The notes beneath the pieces were generated by a model, which worked only from the letters and a program-made list of their open reading frames with translations, made no database searches and was not told where the DNA came from. This document shows, one piece after another, positions 50,755 through 63,440 of a stretch of DNA of 64,000 nucleotides. Every line of letters starts with the position of its first letter. Positions within the stretch are counted from its first letter, which is position 1. The position numbers and the translations under genes were made by a program. The DNA comes from Lichenostomus cassidix (lineage: Eukaryota; Chordata; Aves; Passeriformes; Meliphagidae), in contig CM039193.1 of NCBI GenBank assembly GCA_008360975.2, forward strand, positions 10,468,501 to 10,532,500, given 5' to 3'.

Positions 50755-50860
50755 GCCCACTTACGAAAGCAATGAGGGAGCAGACAGCACGGCAAGGCTC
50801 GCATCACTCAGCATTATTAATTAGCCAGTAATTCGCCAGTTAACACCATTATAGGCTCAC
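50755..50860. promoter_or_regulatory. Candidate enhancer, TTAATTAG cluster
   Basis: CATTATTAATTAGCCAGTAA then TTCGCCAGTTAACACCATTA: a CCAGT(A)A half repeats in CCAGTAATTCG and CCAGTTAAC. It lies 0.6 kb from the previous block and may belong to the same element. Confidence 0.3.
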
Positions 50861-51924
50861 CCCATCCCCCTGTGCACCTCCAGGGGCTGCAGTGGAGGAT
50901 GTGGAGGGATGCAAAGAGCCAGGGTTACAGGAGGCTGGTACCAAGTGCCAGGCTGGGATGCCAGGCCTTTTGTGCGTTAATCGCTGCTCAGGAATAATCC
51001 CAGTGTGGTACAGTTTGTCACCACCTGCATTTCTCTGGCTGCCCCGGAAAGGATTTGGCTTATCCTGGCCCACTTTCAGCCGGTTTGTCACCAGCCATTG
51101 CCCTGTGCCAGCAAGCTGGGCAGCAAGCCTTACTGAGGAGTCAAAATTCATTTTTTCCCTGGGGTAGCCCAGGGAAAGCTGATGCCCACATTCTGCTGGC
51201 TCCAGGCACTGGCTTTGCCCCCACTGCCAGCCCAGGAGTAAAGGGCTCCAGGAACTCTAAATAACTCCCTGCTACACATCTGCACTCCAGCTCCATCCCG
51301 CTGCCCTTTCCCAGCACCAGCTCTGGATAATCAGAGCTATCCTGCAGGGCTGGGGATGAGCATCCCTTGGCCCTGCACTGCTCGAGGTCTGGGAGTGCAG
51401 TGCCAGTAAAACCTCCTCCAGCATCGACCAGACTCAGCCCCTTACTGCCATGAAGGAGCAGAGCAAGAGATCTCCTTGAACATTTTCCATATGGATGGGG
51501 TGTAAATCCCAAGCAACTACCAACGTGAGCAATTACATCTTGCCTCCTTCAAAATAAAAAAAATCAGCATCCCCTTTATTTCCTAGCCAGTTGTCACCAC
51601 TGAGAGATCCATCACTGCCATGACCCACCCCAGAGGTGGCTTTATTTTGTTTAGGGGCACAGAAATTCCTGCCAGAAGGATGTTACATGCTTCAAGTGCT
51701 CTGGTTTGGCTTGTGCTTAACACAGCAAGGAGCTGAGGGCTTGACTCATGATCCAGTCATGTCTTGCCCCACTCTGCCTGGCAGCTGGAGAAGGACTGGG
51801 ACAGAAAACACCACCTGGCTCCCCTGGGAGAGTGTATCACTGCACAACCCAACCCATAGAAAAGCAGGAGCCTCCCCATCAGGGCACACATCCTTCCACC
51901 CCACAAGAGCCACATCTGTGGGAC

Positions 51925-51962
51925 CCAAAGAGTACCTTGAGATCCAAAGAGTACCTTGAGAT
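51925..51962 (+). repeat. 19-bp perfect tandem duplication
   Basis: The unit CCAAAGAGTACCTTGAGAT occurs twice head to tail with no mismatch. It is probably a recent local duplication in the intron. Confidence 0.95.
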
Positions 51963-52179
51963 CCACACACTACCCAGTGGCTGGCTACCAGGTAGCAATC
52001 CCAGGACCTTCAGAGTTTAAACCATCCCCAGAGTGCAGGGGAACAGAGCACCCTCCCCAAACCCAGGGGACATGGCATGAGTGGGGCACTGGGAGAGGTG
52101 AGCCAGGAGTGTAGGAGCAAGCAGCGAGCAGCTCCACCGCCGGAGCCAGCAGCTGCGCGACCCAACAGGCAGCCGTGTA

Positions 52180-52275
52180 ACGATTTCATCATTTTCCAGC
52201 AAAATTGAATTAGTTCAAAGCCAAAATCTGATTTGCGAGCCCAGCGCTCTTGACAGCAAACCCTTTACTTTGTCA
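52180..52275. promoter_or_regulatory. Candidate conserved intronic element
   Basis: Unique AT-rich sequence (AAAATTGAATTAGTTC, AAAATCTGATTTGCG) lies between GC-rich flanks. The assignment is by composition only. Confidence 0.25.
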
Positions 52276-53474
52276 GGCAGCTGTTAGCTGTCTCCTCCAG
52301 AGCGGCGGAGAGGACAGTGGAAGAGAAGGCAGGACTGCTCCACAGGGACCCCCTGCCTGCCTGCTTGCACCCAAACCCCTGCTCAAGCAGGGCTGAGGGC
52401 TTGGTGATGAGTGCTGAACACCAGCAAGTGGAGCTTGGGGAGGTGGGTGATAGCAGGTGGGTCAGGACCTCCACCAGACCCTCCCAAACACACACACCAG
52501 CACCTCAAGCCTACCTCAGCCTGGCATCTGACCCTACTTGGGGACTACCCAGCTGATGACCTCTGCATCACCTGGAGTTGTAGCCCCCAGCAACTACTGG
52601 TGGTTTATAACATTGCCAGGAAAAGAATGCAGTAACAGTAACAGTTCAATGAGAAAACAAACCTCGAGAGCCAAGCATGGAGGTGCCCTGCCCATCACCA
52701 CTCAGAGGTCCCACACTGAGCACCTGAGACACCAGCAGGGACCAGACACACCCAGGTGAGAACCAGACAGGAAGACACCTCTGTGGGGACAGGAGCGCAG
52801 TGCTCCCTCAGTTGGGAATCACTAGTAGCAGCACTCACCTCCTGCACCTCCTGGATGACAATTTGCATTGGCCACTCTCCAACCCCACCTCACTGACAGC
52901 ACCCTGTGCCCTCCCAACACCCCATGGAGAGGATGTAGTCCCTCCATGCTGAACATCTGACCACTTCTGCTGGGACCACCAGACTTCCCACCTCCATTTA
53001 TCAGGTCTCTGCTCCCTGTTCCCCCACATCCTGCTGCCTCCAACACCTTCTGCTTGGCCACTGCCAAGCCCCAGGTGACACAACACTCACAAATCCACAC
53101 ATGCAAGGGACTCCACAGCAGAGCTGCAGCAGATGCCCTGAGGTCTGAGCATCCCACCCTCCCAGCCCAACTCACTGACACTCCCCAAATCCACAGGGCA
53201 GGGCCATCAGAAACAGAGACCTCCATCGGCATGGGGCCCCTTCTTTGAGGCTCTCCATAGGCACTAATGCAGCCCAAATCCAGATGGCTGCCCCACCACA
53301 AAGCCGTGATCTCCACAAGGAATGCTACCAGGCAAACAGAGCCCTGCCCCAACACCACCAGTCCTCCCACTGGGAAAACACAATTCAGGTCAGGACACTG
53401 GGAAAAGTCCAGCCAGAATACACCAAGAGGAGTCAGAAATGGTCTGGCCTGGGTAGAGAAAAGTGGGAACTTAC

Positions 53475-54677
53475 CGAATTGATGCAGCCCAGCTCCTTAT
53501 TCAAGAGCCAGGGCAGCGAGAGTTTCCCTTCCCCTCTGTAGCATGACTGGATACGCTCCTTGATCTTATCCTTGATCTTCTTCAACGTGAAGAGGCAGAG
53601 CACAGACTCCTTGGGAGGCTTAACCCTATTTTTCTGGCCCTGGGAGAAGATGGTGAAGAGGATATCCTCCTGCTCTGAGATGCCCAGGTACTTGGCCAAA
53701 GCCTTGCCAGGCTTGGTCAGGTAGGCATCCTGGATCAGGCGGTACTCAATGCCGTCCTGCACGCAGCCAATGGGGAATTCCACGTAGGAGTAGAACTTGG
53801 GGTCATCCACGCAGAGGCGGACGATCTTGGAGGTGAAAAACTGCTCCCCAGTGGAGTCGGGAGAGGTGAGCTGGGTGTCCAGCTGCAGGGTCAGGTAGTA
53901 AACAAACTGCTCGCTGCTGAAGCTGTAGATGTAGTAGATGTCAAAGGTGGGGAACTTGGAGAGTGTATCCGAGGGGATTTTGAGCTGCGAGGAGACAAAC
54001 TCATCCTGGTAGACAAAGCCAAACATCTCTGCGTTCTCCTCGTTGGCCATCAGCTTGCGGCTGGAGAGGGTGGGGAAGTACTCTGACTTCCCATCGATGG
54101 GCGTCCCAATGAAGAGCTTGTTCTGCCCGTTCAGCACCTCGATGATGACCCCAGACATGGTCCCCGACTCGTTGACACTGGAGAGGTAGTGCTCCTTGCG
54201 GTGGTGGGGCTCACCCAACTTGAAGAGGTCGTCCAGCCGCAGGAACTGGCAAATCCCCTGGGAGGCACTGCCGCAGGCAATCAGCCGATTCCCCGAGTAG
54301 TCCACCAGCAGCAGTTTGTTCACGTTGTTGGTGGTCACCAGCCCATGCGGGCAGGACTGGACACTGGGCGGAGGGTAACATTTCTCATTGTCCTCCACGG
54401 GCCCTGTCACATGGGTCCTCAGGAGCGTGAGGTTATTGGAGAGCTTGTAGATCCTATTGACAGCCCCCACATAGACCTCCCCGGTTTTGTTATGGACCAC
54501 CAAGTGCGTCAAGCTCCAGTCTGTCACCGGGAAAGTCCTAAAGGGAGACTTGGGGCTGCCTTCCGCCAGCGGTAGCCAGGTGCTCCCCAAGAGCAGCAAG
54601 GTCCAAATGTGGATGGACAAGTGGTGCTTGAGCCAAAGGAGCCACATTGCAGCAGCCTCACATCCAGCCAAGGCCAT
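53475..54677 (-). CDS. PLXNA1: Plexin-A1 first coding exon: signal peptide and most of sema domain
   Basis: This exon encodes residues 1-401. A hydrophobic leader ([16 protein letters not shown]) precedes the mature sequence, which begins near [14 protein letters not shown]. The rest is the N-terminal three quarters of the sema beta-propeller, the semaphorin-binding head, with plexin-A hallmarks [59 protein letters not shown] and [11 protein letters not shown]. Sequons N-L-T and N-E-S suit an extracellular domain. The exon ends ...GCINS at a GTAAGT donor, phase 0. I chose the first in-frame ATG (54677, G at -3 and G at +4). A second ATG ten codons on (54647, MWLLWLK...) also has G at -3 and would give a more compact signal peptide. 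A stop codon lies upstream in frame. A coding exon of this size is usual in plexin genes. Confidence 0.96.
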
Positions 54678-54744
54678 GCCCAAACCCAGCCACAAAATAA
54701 ATAGAAACAAACCCAAACTAAAGGGATGAGGGAGGGAGGAGGAG

Positions 54745-54786
54745 CTAACGGGACACAGTCTCCTCTGCTTCCGCTGCACTCAGCAT
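54745..54786 (-). promoter_or_regulatory. Upstream ORF 2 in PLXNA1 5' UTR
   Basis: This uORF starts at the base after the TGA of uORF 1 and runs 13 codons ([13 protein letters not shown]) to TAG, about 70 bases before the ATG at 54677. It is in a different frame from the plexin. Its peptide is not recognisable, and a role through translation or re-initiation is inference. Confidence 0.6.
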
Positions 54787-54804
54787 TCAGGGCATCGTGG
54801 GCAT
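54787..54804 (-). promoter_or_regulatory. Upstream ORF 1 in PLXNA1 5' UTR
   Basis: Reading leftward from 54804 the leader gives ATG CCC ACG ATG CCC TGA, a five-codon upstream ORF with an internal second ATG. It ends directly before the ATG of the second upstream ORF. Such short uORFs commonly lower translation of the main frame; that effect here is inference. Confidence 0.6.
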
Positions 54805-57800
54805 GGCCAGTCCAGTCAGCCCTAGAGGGAAAAAGAGAAGAAAAGTGGGATTAGGAGACTTTCCTGCACAGTCTCGAGATTGCTCCACTCCCACCCAGCA
54901 GACTCTGCTGCTTCACACTTTTCTAGCAGGCAGAAGAACCCGACCTGTTTCCCCAGACCCACTCCACAGCGGTGCCGGGAACAGTTACAAAATCACAGTC
55001 ACCAGAAACACAGCCCAAGCCCCTGCACAGAGGAGGATCTCAAAAGCACCTTTTAAAGGAGCTGAGAGAGCCAAGAGCCCTGGCATGCTGCCCGCCATCC
55101 TGCCACCTGCCTGCCTGGCAAACCCCAGGAGGGTCATGGGCAGGAGGGGTTGGAAGGAGCAAGCGGGCACAGCAAGGACAAGCCTGTCCTTCTAGCATTT
55201 CCATGCATTAGAAAACACAGGGCCAGACATGAGGCAGTTGGTTTGAGAGGCTCCAAGGGGACAAGAGGGCACACGCAGGAAGGATGGAATGCTCTGCCTG
55301 CTGCTGTGCCACAGCTTGGGCTCACCAACACGGAGCAGCAAGGCAGCAAGGAGCCAGCCAAATACCCCACACCAGTGTGACATTTGCATCCTGTCAGTGG
55401 GGAGGAGATGGCCACAGAAAGCCAATGCACAGCTCTCCTCTCTGCATCAGCTCAGCTCCCCTTACATTACACCCATCCGTGTCTTCTTCATCCACCCTCC
55501 CCATGTAGGCACAGCACCCTTGGACCAACCTGGGGTTGTGCAAACCCCCTGCCAGCACACAGCCCATCCTACGGTCACAATCCACCCACCCTGGGTGGGA
55601 ACAAGGTCCATGGCTGGGACACCAGCTCAGTTTCCCAGCCACTGCAGATAAGCCACTCCAAAAGGGAGTGGAGGAGGAGGAGAGCCTCTCTCTCTCCTCC
55701 CTCTCCTTATCGTCCATCTCTGACTCAGCCCAGGATAACCTTCAAGATGAACCCCAGCAGGGAGTGGCACAGGTAGGAAATATGGCCCGCGGTGACTGGC
55801 AGCTCTGCCAGATGCCAGTCAGGGCAAGGCAGGGTGTCAGAGGGCAGCCAGCTGCCATATCAGCAGGGCTGTGTGGGGCTGAACACTGCCCCAGCCTCAG
55901 CAGCCTGCTCTTGACAGGGCTGTTGGACCCACCAGCCAGGCCAAATGCAAACCTCGGGGGGCTGCACCATCACTGAGCCATACTGGTATTCCAGTATTCC
56001 ACACAGCATCCTTCACTTCTGCTGCTCCCTTCCCAAGCCACAGAGACAGGGAGACGTCTAAGGGAAGGGAGAAACTTCTTTTCCCTGTCTTTGACTCCAA
56101 ACACAAGACCCCACTCTCCTTTCTCCAGACTAGTCCAGCCTTGGCCACTCCTGAAGCTTTGCCAGCTCCCCTGAGCCTGTAATATGTTGGGCAAAGCTTC
56201 TGCACCACTTCCAAACTCTCTCAGCAGATCTGCCTCTGCCCACAAGCTCCTCACCCTGCTCTCTTCCACTTCCCAACACACCTACCTCCAAGGCAACAGC
56301 CTCAAGGGATATTTGGACAGCAACGCATGAGCAGCACTGAGACCAAAGCCAGGTGCCACAAAGCTCAGTGGATGTGGAGACAACCAAAGCACCAGTCCTG
56401 GAAATCAGCCCCATGGCCCTAATCACCCATTCCTACCACCTTTTCCAACACTGGGAGCCTCCCAGCAAAGAGTGGGTAGTCACAATGCTGTCAGTGCAAG
56501 GGCACTACCAGAAGACAGTCACACTGCACAGAATCTTCCCTTTTCTGAGCTTGTTGGTAAGAGAATAGCCACAAGCACCCCAGATCACAGATTATTAGCC
56601 CCAAACCACACGGAGGTGGGACCAAGCAGTGCTGTCAGCACAAACCCAGTGGTTAGCCCAGAAAGCCACAGCCCAGCAGCTGTAGGCACTGGGGTTTCCT
56701 GACAGGTTGCTGGAGAGCTGTTTCCCACCCCAAGAAACTGGCACAGCTGCCACCAAGCCACTTCTCCAGTGCAGCCAAGACCCTCATGAACACCACAGTA
56801 GCTGCCTGGCAAGGAGACCAGCTCTGACACCAAATTCATGTGTCAGTGGCATGCCACAGAGAGAAGGAATGGGGAAGATGGGAAGGTGACAGTGGGAGAT
56901 TGGTGCAGTGTGGGGATGCCAACCAGAACATCTCCTGCCAGGATGAGAGAGCATGACAGGGAACTTGCTTTCTTGGTGCATTTCTATGATTCATTGCTTC
57001 TATTTCAGGAAGTGGGTGAGAGAACTAGAGGTCGAGCTGCTGCCACAAACCAGGGCTAGAAAGCCCAACAGGAGATTCCCAAATTAACGTAGGGAACTGC
57101 AACTCAGAAGCTGGAACGAGAGCAAAGCGAGGCAGAGCTGGGGCAAGCTGAGAGATGACACTCTGCAGAGCTCCTCTGGGATTTCTGCTCCTAAATATAC
57201 TACAGCAGCAACATCTCGTCCTAGTGACCTGACACTAGTGGTGATTTTGTCCAGTCCTGCTTGAAACCATCAGCAGTGACTAATAAAAATAAAACAACAC
57301 AAATGTCTGTTTTCTTCAGAATTCAATGACATGGATTCCTGAAATTTGGATTGAACTAGAGCAGCCTCAAGGCCACCAGGGTGCAGAGAGCTCTGCACTG
57401 GAGCACAGGTACCAGCACAACCCCAGCTCCCTGCCCGTGGAAGCAGCAGCCAAAGGGCACTTCCCTGCTGCCACACAGACTCATGTCCCATGGAGAGGTC
57501 ATGGTGCAGCTAAGGCAGGGCAGCTCCTCCACTGGCACCCTCTCTAAACCACAGGGCACTCAAACCCCCTGGGGCTGCACTCAAGTAGCACCTCACCCCG
57601 AGGGAACCCAGCCCAGGGCCACCACACCACTGGGAAGCAAGACCTGCACCACACACACCTCCAGAGCAGTCCAAAGGCATGGAAAACCCTGGGCAGATAC
57701 CCTGGAGCCAAGCCCTGCCCTGAAAAGGGCAGCAATAAAATAATACACCCCAGCCCTGATGTATGCCTGCCAACTGGGCGAGTAGGACCAAAAATCCACC

Positions 57801-57926
57801 CTGCTGTGCTGCTGGGCAGCAAGTGATGCAGCCCAGAGCATGTGCAGCACTGAGCATCCCCAGGGCTCACCCCACAGCAGGGCCACACCGCTGGTGAGAC
57901 AGCACCACAAGGTTGGGTTTTGATTT

Positions 57927-57942
57927 ACACACACACAACATG

Positions 57943-57973
<31 letters not shown>
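57927..57973. repeat. (AC)n-(TA)n-(AC)n composite microsatellite
   Basis: A short AC repeat is followed by ATG, about twelve TA units (57942-57966) and a second short AC run. The alternating TA core can self-pair. Confidence 0.95.
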
Positions 57974-57974
<1 letters not shown>

Positions 57975-60900
57975 TGTATTTATAGCAGGAAACCTGCTGT
58001 CAGAAACAAAGCCAGCATAAGAGCCAACTCCTTCCCAGCCCCTTTCAACCCCCACTGAAAAGGAAATTCGCTCATGGTTTCACCTCCAAGACTTGGATGG
58101 GGCTGCCCACCTCAGCAAGGCCAACACTCACATATCACAGCTTCCAGAATGCCTTTCAACAACAAGCCATGGACATGCCCCACAGATACCAGGGCCCCAC
58201 TTGCTGGCTGCTGGAGAGGTGGCAAGGGGAGGCAGCAGCACTGATCCCTGAAGCTGAGAGCTTCCTGGTGCTGCAATATGCCCAAAAACATGTGCTTGGG
58301 ATGGGAGATCACGCTTTGGGAAAATAATCACCACTTTTGATAGCACAAAGCAGGAGTACTGGGATGGAAAAACTAACCTTAAAAGGCAAAGACTGGACAG
58401 AGCATTAAGGACCAGCTCTCCACTCATCCGGGCAGCGAGTCCAAGAGTCAGCACTAGCCTACAAAGCAGCAGCCCTCATGGTAACACCCACAGACAAGGT
58501 TTAAAACATGCAGACAAGCACAGAGGTGCACATCTGGCACTCACTGACCTGCCTGCCATTCCTGGTCCTCCATCAAGACCCCAGCAGGTTCACTCCCAGC
58601 AAAATACCCCAAGAGCTTTACAGCCTTGCACTTTGCAAGGGAGGTTGAAGGAGCAAAGGCATGGGATTGAAAACCTCCAAAAAAAAACATGAAAAAGGGG
58701 AAATGGCACCTAATGGGCCTTTACCTGTAATCTCTCCAAGTCACTTGCTGCTCTCAGCAATGAGAAACAGTCGAGAGGAGACCAACTCCGAGCTGCCAGT
58801 AATTAGCAAAGGGGAGAGAGGGGAGATTTTCCAGGGAAGAGAAAAGCCTTCAGGCCACAGGAGAGGCAGCCTCACCATAGAGCTGGTGTATTTTTAGGTT
58901 CATCTGCCTGGGAAAAGCCTTGCAACAATGAGGAAAGCCTGGTGGTGGTACAAGTTAGAGCTGCACTACATATGCAATTGCTGCAACAAGGCTAAACTTT
59001 AACTCCTTCCTTCACTGCATAGAGTCATTGAAACTATTTGGCTAGGGTCCCTCCCCAGCCAGTGAATTAAATCATTTAAAACCTTATCCCTGGCTCAAAC
59101 CACACCCTGATTAAATCAGTGGCAGGCTCTGAAGCTGCCCAGTGTCCATTACTATCACCCAATCAAGAATATCTTCAGCATCTTCAGTTTCCTCCCAGGC
59201 TCCTGCCATCCCCCCAGGCAGAGGCTGAGGACCCCATCCTGCCCTGCCATCCACCCCAGCTTCCACTCCTGCCCTGCAAGGATCTTCTAGGCAAGGAAGG
59301 AATTAAACCTATTTTGTCCTGAAAAACATGACAAGGAGAAGCAGCCATCTACTGCCCAAGGGCTCATGAAGCTTGACCCTCAGCAAAAAGGAGCATAAAA
59401 GAACAAGCAGTGAGGAAATTAAATAGCATTTCTCAAGTGCACAATTCCCCTTCTCTGGTCCTCTGCAAGAAGTCATGTCATGCCAAGAACAGCTTGAACT
59501 CCAGAACAGCTCTGGAGCCACTATGTGCTCTCACCACCACGAGTCTGCAGGCTGCCCTGCAGAGAGCCCTTCCAAAAAGGCTCACAAGCATTTCCGAGAT
59601 GGAAACCCAGGCTCCCCACAACCACAACGTCCCAAGGCAAAGAGGCACACGAGGACAGCCTCAGCAGGTCCTGCCAGGAGTGCTTATTTGTGCCATGGAA
59701 ACTGGGCCTTACACATATTTCCTAACTCCGTCCAGCTGTGCCAGATGTGAGAGTTGCTGGCTGTCCTCTGCCTTATTCCCACATCTCACCTGGGTATCAC
59801 AGGCCATACCAGAACCCTACAAGGGCTGCTGAGGGGATCTCTGTTTGCAGCCCACTTGCTGGATGTGGAATTCCCAGGAGGAGAGTGCACCCCATCCTTC
59901 CCTTACACTCCCTGCAGCCAAGGGAGGAATATAAAGACCTGGATTGCCTGATGCCTGGGATGAGACCAGTGTACAGCAACCATCCACACAGGGCACAGCC
60001 TGCAGCCTCCAATCCTGCTTCAGGAAGTTTGTCCATCAGCATGTACAGACCACAACACCTCAAACCCCTCTGTGCCTCTCATCATCCACAGACCCCAACC
60101 CAAGGCACCAGAACACCAGCCATGGCACTGTGCCTTCCTACCATCAACACCCACATCAGCTCAAGGCTTCAAACACCACACTGATGTGAATTTTGCCACT
60201 TCAATCAGGACCAATTAATGACATCTTGCCCCCAGCCTAAGAGCAAAGAAGTACAGTCCAAATTGCCTGAAGGCCACCTTCCCCTTTGGCTTTGGTCCAT
60301 GTGCTCCCAGACGGTGATTCTCACATCCCATCAGTCCACTGCCCCACATAAATGACCCAAAAACCAGCCCTGCTGGCAGAGGTCACCTTGGTCCAGCTGG
60401 ACCTGCAGAGACCCAGAAGGTCACCCACAAGCAAGGTCTCTCAACAGCAGAGAAGTCTAACAAGAGGTCCTCTGTCCAATGAGAGATCCTCTGGCCATCA
60501 GCATCCTTCCCTTGTCTGATCTCATTCCCTGGGGCAAAATGCATCACTCCTCACTCCCCAGCCTGCTGCTCCACATCCCTCACTGGGCCAGGGCAGCCAC
60601 AAACACAAGCCATAATCTTACTCTTCCCAGATCAATGCTCCTCTTCCAGCCCACTTCTCATCAGCATTTTCACCTCTCTGGCACAAGCATTTCCCCCAAA
60701 TCTCAGAAGGGATCTGGAGAGCTCCCTCTTTGCAACAGAGCACAGCCACAGGAGGATTCCTGGTTGCTGCACTCCCTCTACTTCAGCAAAGGGAGGTCGG
60801 TCTGGAGTTGGTTTAATCCCAGCTAAACTGAAATTCCCATGCTTCCGCCTGGCCCCTTGCTGACACCAGCATTTGTGCTGTCCCGCAGCGAGCCAAGCAC

Positions 60901-62574
60901 GACTGCTGCCACATTAGTTCTGATTAAAGCAACCACAAAACTTCTCCAAATGAGCTTTCCCAAACCATGTGTGCCTTTCCTTCCCCTATCAAACTCCCAT
61001 CCTTCCCCCTCTGCTGTTCCAGTTATGCTGCTCAGGTCCTGGTTCTGCTTCCCCTGTGGAGATCCCAGCTCTGCACAGACCCTTGTTTTATTTGCCCAAG
61101 GTGAAGCTGACCCAGGAGGAGTGAGACATCCAGAGAGCTAGAGGAGCCTCACTTGGCAACAGGACAGGCAGAGAGGGGAAGGGGAAGAGCCTAAAAGTCC
61201 CACCACAGCAACACCACTGCAGGGGAAATTGTTCTGAGTCCAAAGGAGGCTTCATTCACAGCATCATGGGCAAAGAGCATTTGATATAAACAGGGAGGCA
61301 CCACAGCAGGGGCTGTGCCCACATTCTGCTTTCCTAGGGGCAGTGCCAACACAACCCCCACCTCAGCACACCCCCACCCCAATTTCCCACAGCAAGGGGG
61401 TCTCATCCAGCAGACCTGGGCAGAGCACACTTCAAAGAGTGGGTGCAGCCCAAGAGCTGCTGGCTGGGAGGGAGGGCACAGCAAGGCTGCTCCTCTTCCT
61501 GCAGATCCCACCTGCAGCCCCAAGCCACGTTGGACACAGGCATCAGCCTTGCTACTATGGCCTGACACTGTGCACGAGGGGCTGAGATTCCAACAGGCAT
61601 CAGCATAATGGATCGGCTTCTTCGGCACAAAACCAAGAGGAGGCGGCTGCTCGCCTGTGCTGGGAGGGCTGTCCAAGCACCTCTGCCAAAAACCCACTTT
61701 CTGCTAATGAAGGTGGCTGGATGGCAGCTCCAGCAAGTGCCACCACCCCACAGAGGGCCAGGGAGCCATACAAGGCACAGCCAGAGAGCCAAGAGATGGG
61801 AGCTCACACACTCCCCTGGCACAGTCACATCCGTCCCTCCCAGCCCTGTCCCGTGCAGGCACGAGGCCATGCAGAGCAGGACCTCTCCCACGTGTGTCAG
61901 CAGCCCCATGGGCACCTCGGCCGTGCTGATAAGGAATACCAGCAGCAGCTGTGGAAGCCAGGGCTGCTGGCAGCGTCATGGGGCTCAGCGGCGGTTCTCC
62001 TTCGGAAACAGCACTGCCTTCCTGCCTTCCTCCTCCCCCATTTCTTCCCGATGACATCAGCCTGAAAAACAGGTTCTTGACTTCAGCAGGACTCATCGGG
62101 CCGATTCTGGTCCCGCCAGAGAGGGGAGAGCCCCCGCCTTGACTCCAGAAAGGAAGCAGCCATCCAGGAGCCGGACACGGAGATAAGCAGCAGCGGGCAG
62201 GCAGGGACCCTGCCAGCATGCCAGCACTTCTAGGAATAAAAACCATGGAGAAGCAGATGGGGTGGAGGGAATGCGACGCTAGGGAACAGATTTATATGTT
62301 TTACAGAGGCCTCGGCAGCTGTAAGCTGGGGCTCACGCCCCAGCTACAACACTGCTCTGCTACAGGGCAGCCAGACCTACCCAGTGCAAAAGTCAAATCC
62401 CAGGGCAGACTCCCATCTCACTCCAGAGCCCAACAGCAAGCCCTCAGGCTGGCCAAAATGACAAGACAGGACTTAACACTATCCAGCAAAGCCTTCCGAG
62501 GGCCACAAAGCTGGACACGGACCAGCAAGGGAACACGATCCTGCGAAACATCCTGCCCACCAGCCAAGTTCCAA

Positions 62575-62790
62575 GATTATTTTTAAACTCCTCCTAAAAT
62601 ATTTTTGGGTTTTCCTCTTCCCCTGTTGAAACTAACAGTCTGCACAGGAAGAGCAAGGCAGCCGCCTGTACACAAAGCCCGGCCGCATGCACAAAGCAAA
62701 CAACTTATTGCCATTATAATTACCTGCGATGTTATCGGCGCTCTGACAGGGTCGGCATTCACAGAAGGAAATGTGGTTTTCACATCGTGT
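62575..62790. promoter_or_regulatory. Candidate conserved element in 5' intron
   Basis: TTATTGCCATTATAATTACC followed by TGCGATGTTATCGGCGC mixes AT cores with CpG. A regulatory role is inferred. Confidence 0.25.
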
Positions 62791-63249
62791 CACTTGAAAG
62801 AGTGAGACCATCCTTCCTCCCCTCCTGCCCCTCAGCAGCAACCATGCATGCCAACACCACAGTAAAGTGGGGGAACAGCGCTTGGATGTGGGGCTACATC
62901 ATGCAGGAAATTTCTCCCCCTAACATAGGAATCTGCCTCTTCTCTTGCCAGGAGTTTACTTCTGCAAGAGAGCCTGAATATTTTGACATGCAAACAGTTG
63001 TTTAACTAAGCACATAAAGCAAAGGGACTCACAGGGCTCCTACAACAACCCCAAGACTTGCCTGGATGGGGGTAGCATCAGATGTGGATCTGCAAAGGAT
63101 TGAGCCCCACATAGTGACACTGCCCCAGAGATGCTTGGAGCATCCAATCTTCCCAACAATTGTGGGAAACCAGCCCCACTCCCAAACCCTCACATGCCCA
63201 ACTGCAGCTCTGCTCCTCCAAACTCCCAAGCAAACATGAAGAATCACTC

Positions 63250-63440
63250 AACATTTATCAGTTCAAAACACGCGTGCAATTAGCAGGAATTTTTTTCCTC
63301 CCTCCAGTATAATTATATATGTTTTAATGCAATTACCACCCCTGTATTTTGTACATTAAACAGTAGGCAACCCAAGGAAGAGAGAGGCTTTTATTTTCCT
63401 TGGCTTTGCCTTTCTGAAAATAATACTATGTTGCAAAACA
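63250..63440. promoter_or_regulatory. AT-rich block in 5' intron
   Basis: The block holds GCGTGCAATTAGCAGG, ATAATTATATATG and GCAATTACC with no repeat signature. Its function is unknown. Confidence 0.25.

Larger units (their letters stand above)
47629..53474 (-). other. Intron (5.8 kb)
   Basis: The intron follows the large first coding exon. It contains candidate regulatory blocks at 50030-50180, 50755-50860 and 52180-52275, and a 19-bp tandem duplication at 51925-51962. No exon is found. Confidence 0.7.
54678..54821 (-). other. PLXNA1: PLXNA1 5' UTR, second-exon portion
   Basis: On the minus strand a pyrimidine tract (TTCTCTTTTTCCCTCTAG) ends at 54822 and makes a strong splice acceptor. 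The exon therefore starts at 54821 with 144 bases of leader before the first in-frame ATG. The leader holds out-of-frame ATGs at 54804, 54795 and 54786, which form two short upstream ORFs. At least one upstream noncoding exon must exist. I see no convincing partner exon or promoter CpG island between 54822 and 64000. Confidence 0.8.

Noticed and set aside
53433..53474. Continuation of the first coding frame beyond the donor
   Set aside because: The frame reads 13 residues past the GTAAGT donor to a stop, but the plexin sequence continues exactly in the exon at 47628, so this is intron read-through.
61930..62250. Possible PLXNA1 exon 1 or promoter
   Set aside because: CpG enrichment is slight, no convincing donor or initiator was found, and a plexin promoter would normally sit in a clear CpG island.
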